DNA of 64,000 nt from Nocardia mikamii NBRC 108933 (GTDB taxonomy: Bacteria > Actinomycetota > Actinomycetes > Mycobacteriales > Mycobacteriaceae), in contig NZ_BDCM01000004.1 of NCBI RefSeq assembly GCF_001613505.1, positions 310,001-374,000 of the forward strand. The letters run 5' to 3'. The translations under genes and the position numbers were made by a program. How positions within the stretch are numbered: position 1 is the first letter of the stretch; the number at the start of each line of letters is the position of its first letter. The notes under the pieces were generated by a model. That model saw only the letters and a list, made by a program, of their open reading frames with translations, did not search any database and was not told where the DNA came from. Shown piece after piece: positions 18,187 through 26,425 of the stretch.

Positions 18187-19035
18187 ATGTCGACCCAGAT
18201 GCCGCAGGACAAGTTGCTCACCCGGATCGGTGGGCTGTTGCGTCAGGCCGAGTCGACCGACAACGAGCACGAGGCCGAGGCCTTCATGGCGGCTGCTCAG
18301 CGCCTGGCGACCCGTTCGTCGATCGACCTGGCGGTGGCGCGCGCCCATATCGCCGGTCGCGAACGCCGCCCGGCGCCGATGCAGAAGGTCGTCGCGATCG
18401 GCGAGTCGGGAAAGAAGGGACTGCGCACGTATGTGCAGCTGTTCGTGGCGATCGCCGCGGCCAACGACGTGCGCTGCGATGTGACCCGCACATCTACGCA
18501 GGTCTACGCCTACGGCTTCGATACCGATATCGCGACGTGCGAGGCGCTGTATACGAGCCTGCTGGTGCAGATGGTGCGCGCGTCCGACCACTACATCAAA
18601 TCCGGCGCCTACAGATCGGCGACGGTGGAGAAGATCGTGGTGGAGACGCGGTGGGGTCGCAAGGTGCGGCGTCGCATTCAGGCCCCTGTCGCTGCCGTGA
18701 CGGCTCGGCTGAATTTCCAGATGGCGTTCGCCGACCGGATCGGCCGCCGGCTCGCACAGGTGAAGGCGGATGTGGAGGCCGAGGCGGTGGGCGCGGATAC
18801 GACCGCCGCCGAATCCGCGGGCACCGCCCTGGCGCTGCGCAACAAGGACCTCGAGCTCACCGATTTCTACTCCCGCATCTCCGAAGCCCGCGGTACGTGG
18901 CGCGGCCCGCAGGAATCGACCGGGTACTCGCCGGCCGCGCGCCGTGCGGGTGATCGGGCCGGCCGAAGCGCACGGCTGGGTTTGTCCCCGGAATTGCCGA
19001 CCGGGCGAGGGCGTCTCGAAGCGCCCGGAGCATGA
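18187..19035 (+). CDS. DUF2786 domain protein
   Basis: A 282-residue soluble protein. The N-terminus matches DUF2786 (QDKLLTRIGGLLRQAESTDNEHEAEAFMAAAQRLATRSSIDL), a short helical domain often found in phage and actinobacterial proteins of unknown role. The middle is mixed alpha/beta with TYVQLFVAIAAANDVRCDV, and the C-terminal 60 residues are Arg-rich and low in order. ATG 18187 is the best start; ATG 18199 is also possible. It is followed by the TIGR04338 metallohydrolase gene, a pairing I recall from other actinomycetes. Function unknown. Confidence 0.8.
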   Translation: MSTQMPQDKLLTRIGGLLRQAESTDNEHEAEAFMAAAQRLATRSSIDLAVARAHIAGRERRPAPMQKVVAIGESGKKGLRTYVQLFVAIAAANDVRCDVTRTSTQVYAYGFDTDIATCEALYTSLLVQMVRASDHYIKSGAYRSATVEKIVVETRWGRKVRRRIQAPVAAVTARLNFQMAFADRIGRRLAQVKADVEAEAVGADTTAAESAGTALALRNKDLELTDFYSRISEARGTWRGPQESTGYSPAARRAGDRAGRSARLGLSPELPTGRGRLEAPGA

Positions 19036-19273
19036 GTCGCGCGAGAGCGGCGCAGTGCGGTGCCCCCCTGATGTGCCCGTCGCAACGTGAGCCGCACGGA
19101 AACCGCCTGCTCAGTCGGCACGGCACGGATGACGGTGGTCGGAGGAAGACCGCCGCTCCGGCCTGCGGCCGGGTGCCCGGCTCCGAATCTCGTGGCGCTT
19201 GCCGTGCGCGTCCGGCAAGCGTGTGGATGCGGATACGCCGCGCGAACGGGCGGCACCGTGGCGGGAAAGCGTT

Positions 19274-19786
19274 GTGACGCCGCGGGATTCGCAGCGCAGC
19301 CGGGTCTACGATGCCGAGGGCCTGGTGCGGCGGATATTCGAACGGGCCGAGGAGTTCGGGGCCCGCACGGTCGACTTGCACGGCTCTCAACTCACACTGC
19401 CGATCGAGCGGAAGTTCGCCTCGGTCGAGTCGGTTCAGAGTTATGTCGACCGCGTACTGGCGCTGAATTGGGTACGCGCGCAATGGGTTCGAGCGGGCAC
19501 GCCCCTCGTCGTGCGGGCCCGCGCCGGCACCGCGGCGGCACATTACGAGACCGGCCGCGCCGTGCTGGCCGTCCCGTTGCATACCGGCGGAACCGCATGG
19601 GCGCTGCGCGAATTGGTTGTCCTGCACGAACTCGCCCACCACTTGGAGCCGCCCGGCGCCGACCTCGCCCCGCACGGCCCGGAATTCTGTACGCGCTACC
19701 TCGAGCTGGTCGACGGGATCATCGGCCCGGAAGCCGCCCTTCTTCTGCGCGCCACTCTGCACGACTGTGGCGCCCGAGTGGGCTGA
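19274..19786 (+). CDS. TIGR04338 family putative metallohydrolase
   Basis: A 170-residue protein with an HELAHH zinc-binding motif (HExxH) about two thirds along, followed by APHGPEFC, supplying a probable third ligand His, as in SprT-like and other minigluzincin-type hydrolases. The upstream beta-rich segment (LPLHTGG-like AVPLHTGGTAWALRELVVLHE) fits the TIGR04338 family. The GTG at 19274 gives VTPRDSQRSRVYDAEGLV and follows GGGAAAG-like purines; earlier in-frame codons are Arg-rich. It lies downstream of the DUF2786 gene on the same strand, separated by about 240 bases with no obvious gene. Substrate unknown. Confidence 0.78.
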   Translation: MTPRDSQRSRVYDAEGLVRRIFERAEEFGARTVDLHGSQLTLPIERKFASVESVQSYVDRVLALNWVRAQWVRAGTPLVVRARAGTAAAHYETGRAVLAVPLHTGGTAWALRELVVLHELAHHLEPPGADLAPHGPEFCTRYLELVDGIIGPEAALLLRATLHDCGARVG

Positions 19787-19927
19787 ACCGGGTTCGGTCG
19801 ACTGGGACGATCGAACCCGATGCCCGGCGAGGTGGGACTTCTTCGCGCGTAGTCGAGATCGGGGTGTGCCGGCCGCAGACGGCATGCCGACGTCCCGGGC
19901 CGTACCGCACGGCCCGGGACACGAGCG

Positions 19928-20725
19928 CTACTGCCCGGGCGCCTCCGCCCGCACCGTCGGGTCGATGAGGCCGAATATCTCGCCCTGGGGAGCCTGGACG
20001 ACGGCCGAGCGGCCGAACGGGGTGTCGTCCGGGCCCATCAGGACCGTGGCGCCGAGTTCGGTTGCGCGAGAGAGTTTCTCGTCCGTCCCGGCGACCTGGA
20101 ACCAGGTGAGCCAGTAGGGCGGGTTGTCGCCGGGCGCGTTGCCCGCGTCCATGACACCGCCGGCGACGTCCGCCCCGGGCGGGGAGAAGGTCGAATAGAC
20201 GAAATTCTCGCCGTCGCCGATCTCGTCGAAGGTCCAGCCGAAGACGCGGCGGTAGAACTCCTGGGCGGTGGCGTAGTCGCCGGTGTGCAGTTCGTTCCAG
20301 CAGTAGGAGCCGGGTTCGTTGTAGATACCGGCGCCGGTGTGGGCCTTGGCCTGCCAGACGCCGAAGATCCCGCCGGTGGGATCGGAGGCCACGCACATGC
20401 GGCCCACGTCCATGACGTCGAAGGGCGGGACGAAGACGGTGCCCCCGGCCGCGCCGATGGCCTCGGCGACCGCGTCGACGTCGTCGGCGGCGAGGTAGGT
20501 GGTCCATACCGAAGGCATCGGCGCCTCGCCCATCTTGGGCCCGATTCCGGCCGCCGGTTTACCGCCCAGCATCGCCATCAGATATCCCCCGGCCTCGGGC
20601 GGACTGTCCAGGATTTCCCAGCCCAGCAAACCGGAGTAGAAATCGCGGGCGGCCCGCGGATCATCGACCGAGCAGTCGACCCAGCAGGGCGTACCCTGCG
20701 GCCACGCAGAATCACGAGTGGGCAT
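19928..20725 (-). CDS. Tandem VOC (glyoxalase/dioxygenase) domain protein
   Basis: A 265-residue protein made of two vicinal-oxygen-chelate modules. Module 1 runs PCWVDCSVDDPRAARDFYSGLLGWE to DPTGGIFGVWQ; module 2 runs CWNELHTGDYATAQEFYRRVFGWTF to APQGEIFGLID. The fused form is common in actinobacterial proteins of the CFP30B/Rv0577 type, where it is implicated in aldehyde handling, but several metal-ligand positions are not evident, so enzymatic activity is uncertain. ATG 20723-20725 follows AGGAG with 7-base spacing. Confidence 0.85.
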   Translation of the reverse strand: MPTRDSAWPQGTPCWVDCSVDDPRAARDFYSGLLGWEILDSPPEAGGYLMAMLGGKPAAGIGPKMGEAPMPSVWTTYLAADDVDAVAEAIGAAGGTVFVPPFDVMDVGRMCVASDPTGGIFGVWQAKAHTGAGIYNEPGSYCWNELHTGDYATAQEFYRRVFGWTFDEIGDGENFVYSTFSPPGADVAGGVMDAGNAPGDNPPYWLTWFQVAGTDEKLSRATELGATVLMGPDDTPFGRSAVVQAPQGEIFGLIDPTVRAEAPGQ

Positions 20726-20847
20726 TGCGGAACTCCTATCGTGTGTTCGAGCACGTGAGAACTGCCGATGGCACACGATCAGCTAATCACAGACCGGCGG
20801 GCGGGAAAACCCTCTTCCCGGCCGCGTCGACGCGGGGGATGTCGCGA

Positions 20848-21837
20848 TCAATCCAGAAGCCGGAGCACCCGCTCCAGCCGGTTCCGCCACCACGTCGCCC
20901 GCTCCGGATCGGGGTGGCGGAAGCGTTCCAGCAGAGCGGGATCCGGGGCCGGCGGGGTGTGCGGAACGCTCAGATATCCGTCGACCGGGCGCAGCGAATC
21001 CGCCACCACATCGCCGGCGAACAGGTTGACGGTGCCCAGCCCGCAGGCGTGGTCGAGTTCCGGCAGCGCGCCGGCCAGCGCGAGCTGGGCGGACAGTCCG
21101 ACGCTCGTCTCCAGTGCCGAGGAGATCACGCACGGCAGCCCCGCCGCCTGCGCCACCCGCAGCGCCCGTCGCACCCCGCCGAGCGGCGTGCATTTCAGCA
21201 CGGCGATGTCGGCCGCTCCCGCCACCGCGACCCGCAGCGGATCCTCGGCGCGCCGGATGGACTCGTCCGCGGCGATGGGAATGTCGATCCGCCGCCGGAG
21301 CGCCGCCAGCTCCTCGATCGTCCGGCACGGTTGCTCGGCGTATTCCAAACCCTGTGCGGCACGGTCGATCTGCCGCAGGTTCGCAACTGCCGTATCGACG
21401 TCCCAGACCGCGTTGGCATCGACCCGGACGGCGCCGTCGCGGCCCAGCGCATCGCGCACGGCCGCCACCCGCTCGATATCCTCGGCGAGCGATTCGGGAT
21501 GATCGGCGATCTTGACTTTCGCGGTGCGGCAACCGGATTCGGCGACGATGGAATACGCGCGCTGGGGTCCGACAGCGGGGACGGTGCAGTTGACCGGAAT
21601 CCGGTCTCGGACCGGTTGCGGCCACCCGTCCTCGATCTGCTCGACGGTGGTGGCCAGCCAGTTCGCGGCCTCCCGATCGTCGTACTCGACGAACGGGCAG
21701 AACTCACCCCACCCGCGCGGGCCTTCGAGCAGCATCCCTTCGCGGACGGTGATGCCGCGGAAGCGAGTCCGCAGCGGAATCGCGTACACCAGCGCCGACG
21801 CCGGATCCAGATCGCTCACCCGAGCCAGCCTAACCAT
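20848..21837 (-). CDS. menC: o-Succinylbenzoate synthase
   Basis: Enolase-superfamily enzyme that dehydrates SHCHC to o-succinylbenzoate in menaquinone synthesis. The 329-residue protein shows the MenC catalytic set: Lys in RTAKVKIAD, metal ligands in RVDANAVWD, EYAEQP and IAADES, and the second Lys in VLKCTPLGG. It closely resembles mycobacterial MenC (for example GITVREGMLLEGPRGWGEFCPF and LPELDHACGLGTVNLF). ATG 21835-21837 is taken; GTG 21817-21819 is an alternative. No other men gene is in the window. Confidence 0.93.
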   Translation of the reverse strand: MVRLARVSDLDPASALVYAIPLRTRFRGITVREGMLLEGPRGWGEFCPFVEYDDREAANWLATTVEQIEDGWPQPVRDRIPVNCTVPAVGPQRAYSIVAESGCRTAKVKIADHPESLAEDIERVAAVRDALGRDGAVRVDANAVWDVDTAVANLRQIDRAAQGLEYAEQPCRTIEELAALRRRIDIPIAADESIRRAEDPLRVAVAGAADIAVLKCTPLGGVRRALRVAQAAGLPCVISSALETSVGLSAQLALAGALPELDHACGLGTVNLFAGDVVADSLRPVDGYLSVPHTPPAPDPALLERFRHPDPERATWWRNRLERVLRLLD

Positions 21838-22035
21838 CGCGGGCCGGGTGTTCGCGCACTGCGGTTCCGAGCCGCCGGCGCCCGTTCCGCTTCTCTCGGC
21901 ACCGCGTCGAGCACGGCTGCCGCAACGATTTGCCGCCGCACACCGGCGCCGTCACCTGTCCAGGTCAGCGCCGCGAAACGGCGACAAACCGGTTGTGCTT
22001 GCGAGCGCGTCCGGTGGGCGCTTCCATGGGTAGCT

Positions 22036-22380
22036 ATGGAGTTCTGGCCGGAACGCCCGCCGCTGCGACGCGGCGATGCCGTGCTCAGCGCCGTGGTCTA
22101 TCTGGCCGGTTGTGGTGTGGCGTGGGTGATCTGGCGTTACGGCCTGCCGTACCGGGATATGGCGCAGCAGCGCACTCGTCCCGGGCACAGTCATCTGCCG
22201 CTGGCCTACGCCGCGGTTTTCCTGGCTCTGGTGGGTGCGCTGCTGCTGGCCGGGCGGTGGACCCTGCGGGCATTGCGGGAACGCCGCCCGGCCTGGCGGT
22301 ATGCGCTGCTCACCCTGCCGCTGCTCGCCGAGGCATGGCTCCTCGGTTTCGCGGTGGCGCTGGTCGTGGTGTCGGTCTGA
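22036..22380 (+). CDS. Small conserved membrane protein
   Basis: A 114-residue protein with three hydrophobic helices (AVLSAVVYLAGCGVAWVIW, LAYAAVFLALVGALLLAG, ALLTLPLLAEAWLLGFAVAL) separated by short Arg-rich loops. ATG 22036 fits the beginning of the hydrophobic pattern, but there is no strong ribosome site. Its stop is 3 bases from the convergent thiolase stop. I do not recognise the family; an integral membrane location is the only supported statement. Confidence 0.65.
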   Translation: MEFWPERPPLRRGDAVLSAVVYLAGCGVAWVIWRYGLPYRDMAQQRTRPGHSHLPLAYAAVFLALVGALLLAGRWTLRALRERRPAWRYALLTLPLLAEAWLLGFAVALVVVSV

Positions 22381-22383
22381 CGA

Positions 22384-23553
22384 TCACAGCCGCTCGTAGA
22401 TGGTCGCGTTCGCCAAACCGCCCGCCTCGCACATGGTGTGCAGCCCGAAGCGAGCGCCGCGTTCGTGCAGCGCGTGGACCAGCGTGGTCGCCAGCCGCGC
22501 ACCGGAGGCGCCGAGCGGATGCCCCAGCGCGATCGCGCCGCCGTTGACGTTCACCCGGGACAGATCGGCACCGGTGTCGGCCGCCCAGGCCAGTACCACC
22601 GAGGCGAAGGCCTCGTTGACCTCGAACAGATCGATATCGGCCAGCGACAGTCCGGAGCGCTGCAACACCTTTCGAGTCGCCGGGATCACCGCGGTGAGCA
22701 TCAGCAGCGGATCGTCACCCGCGACCGCGAAACTGTGCAGCCGGGCCAGCGGCCGCAGGCCCAGTTGCGCGGCCTTCTCACTGGTCATGATCAGCACCGC
22801 CGCGCTGCCGTCGTTGATCTGGCTCGCATTGGCGGCGGTCACGTTCCAGCCGATCTCGGGGAACCGGGCGGCGTAGGCCTCGCTGTAGTAGGCCGGCCGC
22901 AGCCCGGCCAGGGTCTCGAGAGTGCTGCCGACCCGGATGCCCTCGTCGGTGCTCAACCCGGCCAGCGGCGCGAGTTGTGCCTCGAAGGATCCGTTCTTCG
23001 TCGCGGCGGCGGCCTTCTCGTGACTGGCGAGGGAGAACTCGTCCATGGCGGTGCGTGAGATCCCCCAGCGCGCGGCGATCAGTTCCGCGCTGATCCCCTG
23101 CGGTACCAGCTCGTCGGGATACCGTTCGGCGAAGGCCACCCCGTTGATGTCGGTCGCGCCGGCCACGCTCGACCCCATCGGCACCCGGCTCATCGACTCC
23201 AGCCCGCCGGCGACGACGATGTCGTAGGCCCCGGCCAGCACGCCCTGAGCGGCGAAGTGGATGGCCTGCTGGCTGCTGCCGCACTGCCGGTCGACCGTGG
23301 TGGCCGGAACGGATTCCGGATAGCCGGCCGCGAGCGCCGCCCGGCGGGTGATGTTGACCGACTGCTCGCCGATCTGGGTGACCACGCCGCCGATGACGTC
23401 GTCGATCAGCACCGGATCGATCCCGCTGCGCCGCACGACCTCGCGCAGGCTGTGGGCGAACAGATCGACCGGATGCTGGTCGTGCAGCGCTCCGGTGGCT
23501 TTGCCCTTCCCGATGGGGGTGCGTACGGCCTCGACGATCACTGCGTCTCTCAT
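22384..23553 (-). CDS. Acetyl-CoA acyltransferase (thiolase)
   Basis: A 389-residue thiolase of the degradative type. The nucleophilic Cys is in VDRQCGSSQQ (Cys91), the general-base His in GGAIALGHPLGASG, and the second Cys in TMCEAGG near the C-terminus; all three catalytic positions are intact. The sequence is FadA-like and probably cleaves 3-ketoacyl-CoA in lipid or sterol side-chain catabolism. ATG 23551-23553 follows GGAGGA with 7-base spacing. It is divergent from an HxlR regulator across a 110-base region with two dyads, so control by that regulator is likely. Confidence 0.92.
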   Translation of the reverse strand: MRDAVIVEAVRTPIGKGKATGALHDQHPVDLFAHSLREVVRRSGIDPVLIDDVIGGVVTQIGEQSVNITRRAALAAGYPESVPATTVDRQCGSSQQAIHFAAQGVLAGAYDIVVAGGLESMSRVPMGSSVAGATDINGVAFAERYPDELVPQGISAELIAARWGISRTAMDEFSLASHEKAAAATKNGSFEAQLAPLAGLSTDEGIRVGSTLETLAGLRPAYYSEAYAARFPEIGWNVTAANASQINDGSAAVLIMTSEKAAQLGLRPLARLHSFAVAGDDPLLMLTAVIPATRKVLQRSGLSLADIDLFEVNEAFASVVLAWAADTGADLSRVNVNGGAIALGHPLGASGARLATTLVHALHERGARFGLHTMCEAGGLANATIYERL

Positions 23554-23587
23554 GGCGATTCCTCCGGTATCGCGCCGTTGCGACAAT

Positions 23588-23643
23588 CTGACTTAGTCGC
23601 TCTAAAGTCAGGGTAGGAGCTGACATTAGTTATGACAAGTCAG
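23588..23643. promoter_or_regulatory. Two dyads between thiolase and HxlR genes
   Basis: Dyad 1 (23588-23611) is CTGACTTAG-5 nt-CTAAAGTCAG, imperfect by one base. Dyad 2 (23620-23643) is CTGAC-14 nt-GTCAG and includes ATTAGTTATGACAA. Both share CTGAC/GTCAG ends and are separated by 8 bases. They are the most AT-rich part of the spacer and lie where the thiolase and regulator promoters should be; binding by the divergent HxlR protein is inferred. Confidence 0.55.
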
Positions 23644-23662
23644 AGTTGGTATGATCGTCGTC

Positions 23663-24154
23663 ATGCCCGTGAAACTGGAAGGACCCCTGCGTGACCTGAA
23701 TTCGTGGAAGCCGGACGGCTGTTCCATCGTGAAGGCCCTCGACATCGTCGGCGCCCGCTCGGCGATGCTGATTCTGCGCGAATCCATCTACGGGACGACC
23801 CGCTTCGACGGTTTCGCGGCGCGGGTGGGTATCACCGACGCCGCCGCGGCCGCCGCACTGCGCAAACTCACCGACGCCGGCCTGCTGCGCAAACAGCCGT
23901 ATCGCGAAGAGGGTAAGCGCACCCGCAACGAGTACGTACTCACCGATATGGGCCGGGATCTGCTGCCGGCGATCTTCGCGCTGTGGCAGTGGGGGGACAA
24001 ATATCTGCAGGGCGGGGTGCCGCCGCTCGAGCGGGTCGAGGACACCACCGGCGAACCGGTGCGGGTGGAATTGCGCGGCGCCGGAGGCGATGAAATCGGA
24101 CTGGAGGACATCCGGATCCGCGTGAACCAGGATTGGCGCCGGCCACGCGGTTGA
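23663..24154 (+). CDS. HxlR family transcriptional regulator
   Basis: A 163-residue winged-helix regulator of the HxlR/DUF24 type: conserved Cys in KPDGCSIVKALDIVGARSAMLILRE, then TRFDGFAARVGITDAAAAAALRKLTDAGLL and YVLTDMGRDLLPAIFALWQWGDKYL. Instead of the minimal HxlR length it has a 35-residue C-terminal extension. The N-terminal Cys is the position that in some HxlR/HypR proteins senses oxidants or electrophiles. ATG 23663 is preferred over 23651 because the family consensus begins here. It is divergent from the thiolase gene it probably controls. Confidence 0.88.
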   Translation: MPVKLEGPLRDLNSWKPDGCSIVKALDIVGARSAMLILRESIYGTTRFDGFAARVGITDAAAAAALRKLTDAGLLRKQPYREEGKRTRNEYVLTDMGRDLLPAIFALWQWGDKYLQGGVPPLERVEDTTGEPVRVELRGAGGDEIGLEDIRIRVNQDWRRPRG

Positions 24155-24244
24155 ACGGCGGCACTCGCGGGCCGGCGCGTGTCCACCGCATCGCGAACTG
24201 CCCCCGATTGCCGGAAAGCATTCGGGGGCAGTCGGTTTCGATGA

Positions 24245-25324
24245 CTAGGTCAGTCGCCGACCGTCGGTCGGGTCGAAGAAGTAGGTGTGCTCCGCATCGG
24301 TGGTGAGTGTCAGCTTGTCGCCCTTCTGCGGCGGATTGCGCCAGTCGGCGCGGGCGACGATGGTCTGATCGCCGCCGGCCTCGCCCAGGGTGCGGCCGTA
24401 GATGTAGGCGTCGGAGCCCAGCTCCTCGACCACATCGATCTCCATGGCGACACCGTCGGAACCGCCGGCCAGATCGAAGTGCTCCGGCCGGATACCGACC
24501 ACCACGGTCGCACCCGCGGCATCGGCCACCGCGCGCGGCAGCGCGATCGAATGTCCGCCGAGGGTGACCGAACCGTCCGACACCGGCAGCGTGAACAGAT
24601 TCATCGCCGGTGAACCCATGAAGCCCGCGACGAACAGATTCGCCGGATCCCGATACAGATCCCGCGGCGAGGCGCACTGCTGCAACAGTCCGTCCTTGAG
24701 CACCGCCACCCGGTCGCCCATGGTCATCGCCTCGACCTGGTCGTGGGTGACGTAGACGGTGGTGGTGCCGAGCCTGCGCTGCAACTGGGCGATCTGCGTG
24801 CGGGTCTGCACGCGCAGTTTCGCGTCCAGGTTCGACAGCGGTTCGTCCATCAGGAACACCTGCGGCTGCCGCACGATCGCGCGGCCCATCGCGACACGCT
24901 GGCGCTGACCGCCGGACAGCGCCTTGGGTTTGCGGTCCAGGAAGTCCTGCAGGTCGAGCAGTTTCGCCGCCTCCAGCACGCGCTGGTTGCGTTCGGCCTT
25001 ACCGACCTTGGCCATCTTCAGCGCGAAGCCCATGTTCTCCGCGACCGTCATATGCGGGTAGAGCGCGTAGTTCTGGAACACCATCGCGATATCGCGCTGT
25101 TTGGGTTCGGCGTCGGTGACGTCCCGGTCGCCGATCAGGATGCGGCCGTCGTCGACCTCCTCGAGTCCGGCCAGCATGCGCAGCGAGGTGGATTTGCCGC
25201 ATCCGGACGGTCCGACCAGTACCAGGAATTCGCCGTCGGCGATCTCGAGATTCAGCTTGTCGACAGCGGGTTTGGTACCACCCGGGTAGAGCCGGGTGGC
25301 GTGGTCGAAGGTGACCGTGGCCAT
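24245..25324 (-). CDS. Sugar ABC transporter ATP-binding protein, SugC/MsiK type
   Basis: A 359-residue ATPase of the MalK group. The nucleotide-binding domain shows Walker A GPSGCGKST, Q-loop MVFQNYALYPH, signature LSGGQRQRVAMGRA and Walker B VFLMDEPLSNLD; the C-terminal 120 residues form the TOBE/regulatory domain typical of SugC, MsiK and UgpC. ATG 25322-25324 follows AGGGA by 10 bases. It stands alone, about 6 kb from the ATPase-less SugAB-like permease operon on the same strand, and may serve that system and others, as MsiK does in Streptomyces. Confidence 0.9.
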   Translation of the reverse strand: MATVTFDHATRLYPGGTKPAVDKLNLEIADGEFLVLVGPSGCGKSTSLRMLAGLEEVDDGRILIGDRDVTDAEPKQRDIAMVFQNYALYPHMTVAENMGFALKMAKVGKAERNQRVLEAAKLLDLQDFLDRKPKALSGGQRQRVAMGRAIVRQPQVFLMDEPLSNLDAKLRVQTRTQIAQLQRRLGTTTVYVTHDQVEAMTMGDRVAVLKDGLLQQCASPRDLYRDPANLFVAGFMGSPAMNLFTLPVSDGSVTLGGHSIALPRAVADAAGATVVVGIRPEHFDLAGGSDGVAMEIDVVEELGSDAYIYGRTLGEAGGDQTIVARADWRNPPQKGDKLTLTTDAEHTYFFDPTDGRRLT

Positions 25325-25492
25325 GGTGAATCAATCCCTTCACCGGCAGGAACGTGCCGGACGATCCGAGTAGAGGGGGCGGTGCGCGCCCCACAGTAAC
25401 CCAGCGCACCGCACGGGGTGCAGCGGGCGAGTAGCCTCGTCAAGGGCCGCTGACCGGCCGCGAGAGCAGCTCACGAGACGAAGGAGAATCGG

Positions 25493-26287
25493 ATGACTCG
25501 ACCGGTTCGCATCGGAGTTCAGCTACAGCCGCAACATGCTCCCGATTACGGATTGATCCGGGATGCGGTGCGCCGGGCCGAGGATGCGGGCGTCGACATC
25601 GTGTTCAACTGGGATCACTTCTACCCTCTCACCGGCGATCCCGACGGCGCGCATTTCGAATGCTGGACCATGCTCGGTGCGATCGCCGAGCAGACCGAAC
25701 GAGTAGAACTCGGTGCACTGGTGACCGGCGGCGGATATCGCAATCCCGATCTGCTCGCCGATATGGCCCGCACCGTCGACCACATTTCCGGCGGCCGGCT
25801 GATCCTCGGCATCGGCGCCGGCTGGTTCCAGAAGGACTACGACCAATACGGCTACGAATTCGGCACGCCCGGAACACGTCTGGCGTTGCTGAAGGAATCC
25901 CTCGCGCGCATCGACGCCCGGCTGCCGAAACTGAATCCGCAACCGACGCGCCACATTCCGATTCTGATCGGCGGCGGCGGTGAACGAAAGACGTTGCGAC
26001 TGGTGGCCGAATACGCCGACATCTGGCACAGCTTCGCCGATATCGAAGCGCTGGAACGCAAATCGAAGATCCTGGCCGAACACTGCGCCGAGGTCGGCAC
26101 CGACGCGAACCGGATCGAGCGGTCGGTGTCCTGGCCCGGCGCCGAACAGGCCGAGCGGCTGGTGGGCGCCGGGGCGACACTGTTCACCGTGGGCGCCGGC
26201 GGGCCCGACTACGACCTGAGCGTGGTGGAGCAGGCCGTCGCATGGCGGGATAATTTCAATCCGGAGTCGGTGACCGGTATCGCCTGA
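25493..26287 (+). CDS. LLM class F420-dependent oxidoreductase
   Basis: A 264-residue luciferase-like TIM-barrel protein. Family landmarks are GVDIVFNWDHFYPL (His of the F420/FMN pocket), ELGALVTGGGYRNPDLLADMARTVDHISGGRLILGIGAGW and HIPILIGGGGERKTLRLVAEYADIWH. Actinobacterial members with this pattern usually use reduced F420. The ATG at 25493 follows AAGGAG with 6-base spacing. Its length and position relative to ino1 and leuS match M. tuberculosis Rv0044c, so it may be that orthologue. Substrate unknown. Confidence 0.87.
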   Translation: MTRPVRIGVQLQPQHAPDYGLIRDAVRRAEDAGVDIVFNWDHFYPLTGDPDGAHFECWTMLGAIAEQTERVELGALVTGGGYRNPDLLADMARTVDHISGGRLILGIGAGWFQKDYDQYGYEFGTPGTRLALLKESLARIDARLPKLNPQPTRHIPILIGGGGERKTLRLVAEYADIWHSFADIEALERKSKILAEHCAEVGTDANRIERSVSWPGAEQAERLVGAGATLFTVGAGGPDYDLSVVEQAVAWRDNFNPESVTGIA

Positions 26288-26425
26288 TCGAACACCGCCC
26301 GATCGGACACCGCGGGATCGAATCAGCGGGATTCGATTTCCGCCGGGCGATGTGGCAGGGGCGGCGGCCCGTGGACCCGCGTCGCCGTCCTCGGTGTGCT
26401 ACCGGCCCGGCTAGGGTTCTCGGCT

